A stretch of DNA of 31,151 nucleotides from an uncultured Caulobacteraceae bacterium (GTDB lineage Bacteria; Pseudomonadota; Alphaproteobacteria; Caulobacterales; Caulobacteraceae): NCBI GenBank assembly GCA_946482375.1, contig CAMLRH010000004.1, positions 1-31,151 on the forward strand, read 5' to 3'. Made by a program: the position numbers and the translations under genes. Below are positions 30,719-31,151 of this stretch, piece after piece. The notes under the pieces were generated by a model. It made no database searches, was not told the origin of the DNA, and saw only the letters and a program-made list of their open reading frames with translations. Position 1 is the first letter of the stretch. Each line of letters opens with the position of its first letter.

Positions 30719-31151
30719 CAGTCCGCTCCCGCCTCGATCGGCGCCGGCCTGGCCCGAGGGCGTCGCAATGACTGGTGGGCGAGCGCCACAAGGATCAGGG
30801 AAGTCGATCCGACGACGATGGCGAACACGCCCAGGTCGAAGAGCAGCGCCGTGGGCAGCGGCGTGCGGCCCAGCCGCCCGAACTCGGCGTAGGTGAAGTA
30901 GGAGGTCAGGAACGGGTAGCCGAACACCCACGATCCCAGCCCCGTGGCGAGGGCCAGAAGCAGGCCCGCCGCGATCCAGCGGACCGGAAGCACTCGCACC
31001 CGCGCCTCGACCCATCTGACGCCGCCCGCCATGTAGAGCAGGATCAGCGCGATCGAGGCCGTGAGCCCCGCCGAGAACCCTCCGCCCGGCAGGTCGTGGC
31101 CGCGCAGGAACAGGTGCAGGGCGAACAGGACGATGACCGGCGCCATCAGCT
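30718..31151 (-). CDS. mnhB: Mrp-type Na+/H+ antiporter subunit B, 5' end outside the window
   Basis: About 144 codons are present and the frame is still open at the window edge. LFLRGHDLPGGGFSAGLTASIALILLYMAGG is the MnhB signature, and LPTALLFDLGVFAIVVGSTSLILVAL is the final block. The ATG at 31146 is probably internal, because a preceding helix is expected. It may be a separate MnhB or the C-terminal part of an A-B fusion as in some alphaproteobacteria; subunit A, if separate, lies further upstream. It overlaps the start of subunit C. Confidence 0.9.
   Translation of the reverse strand, partial: LMAPVIVLFALHLFLRGHDLPGGGFSAGLTASIALILLYMAGGVRWVEARVRVLPVRWIAAGLLLALATGLGSWVFGYPFLTSYFTYAEFGRLGRTPLPTALLFDLGVFAIVVGSTSLILVALAHQSLRRPRARPAPIEAGAD

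Overview
The window looks like a chromosomal segment of a GC-rich, Gram-negative alphaproteobacterium, probably Sphingomonadales or Caulobacterales (for example a Phenylobacterium-like organism). The reasons are a large TonB-dependent receptor with a VIVTAEKR TonB box, an OprO/OprP-type porin, a CYP153 P450, a spinster-type MFS carrier, a small protein with the ESFPASDP motif, and an Mrp antiporter operon. This placement is inference from gene style. No rRNA, tRNA, insertion sequence, phage gene or CRISPR array was seen.

Region 1 (1-9950) is an oxidative catabolic block. A CYP153-type P450 (minus) diverges from a plus-strand operon of aldehyde dehydrogenase, [2Fe-2S] ferredoxin, DUF2889 protein and porin. 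A flavin oxidoreductase of the old-yellow-enzyme family, a Tat-exported amidohydrolase-fold protein and an MFS carrier follow. Their promoter regions share an unusual palindrome built around CTAG (1425-1440, 6938-6953, 7110-7129, 9987-10008) that sits on or beside recognisable -35/-10 elements. I read these as one regulon under a TetR-type repressor that is not in the window. The likely theme is terminal hydroxylation of an aliphatic or terpenoid-like substrate followed by oxidation to the acid.

Region 2 (10198-20270) is a second catabolic unit. Six minus-strand genes (CaiB/BaiF CoA-transferase, spinster MFS, GlcG/HbpS-like protein, ThDP-dependent enzyme, glutathione transferase, MDR oxidoreductase) diverge from a GntR/FCD regulator, and a TonB-dependent receptor lies beyond it. 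Four copies of a TTGYATRCAA palindrome lie upstream of the operon, upstream of gntR and (twice, 168 bp apart) upstream of the receptor. Outer-membrane uptake, inner-membrane transport and CoA-dependent breakdown of one substrate are therefore probably co-regulated. The substrate is not evident.

Region 3 (20272-24669) holds a tightly coupled three-gene operon (CoA-transferase, ACAD11-like acyl-CoA dehydrogenase, APH-like kinase) divergent from a LysR regulator. The kinase and dehydrogenase correspond to the two halves of human ACAD10/ACAD11 and resemble the LvaA/LvaC logic of bacterial levulinate catabolism, so a 4-hydroxyacyl-CoA route is predicted.

Region 4 (24670-31151) starts with a decayed 3-hydroxyacyl-CoA dehydrogenase fragment. 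It continues with a DUF2231 membrane protein coupled to a sorbosone-dehydrogenase-like lipoprotein, a small frameshifted gene, a small conserved ESFPASDP protein, and an Mrp Na+/H+ antiporter operon (B partial, then C, D, E, F, G) that runs off the end of the window.
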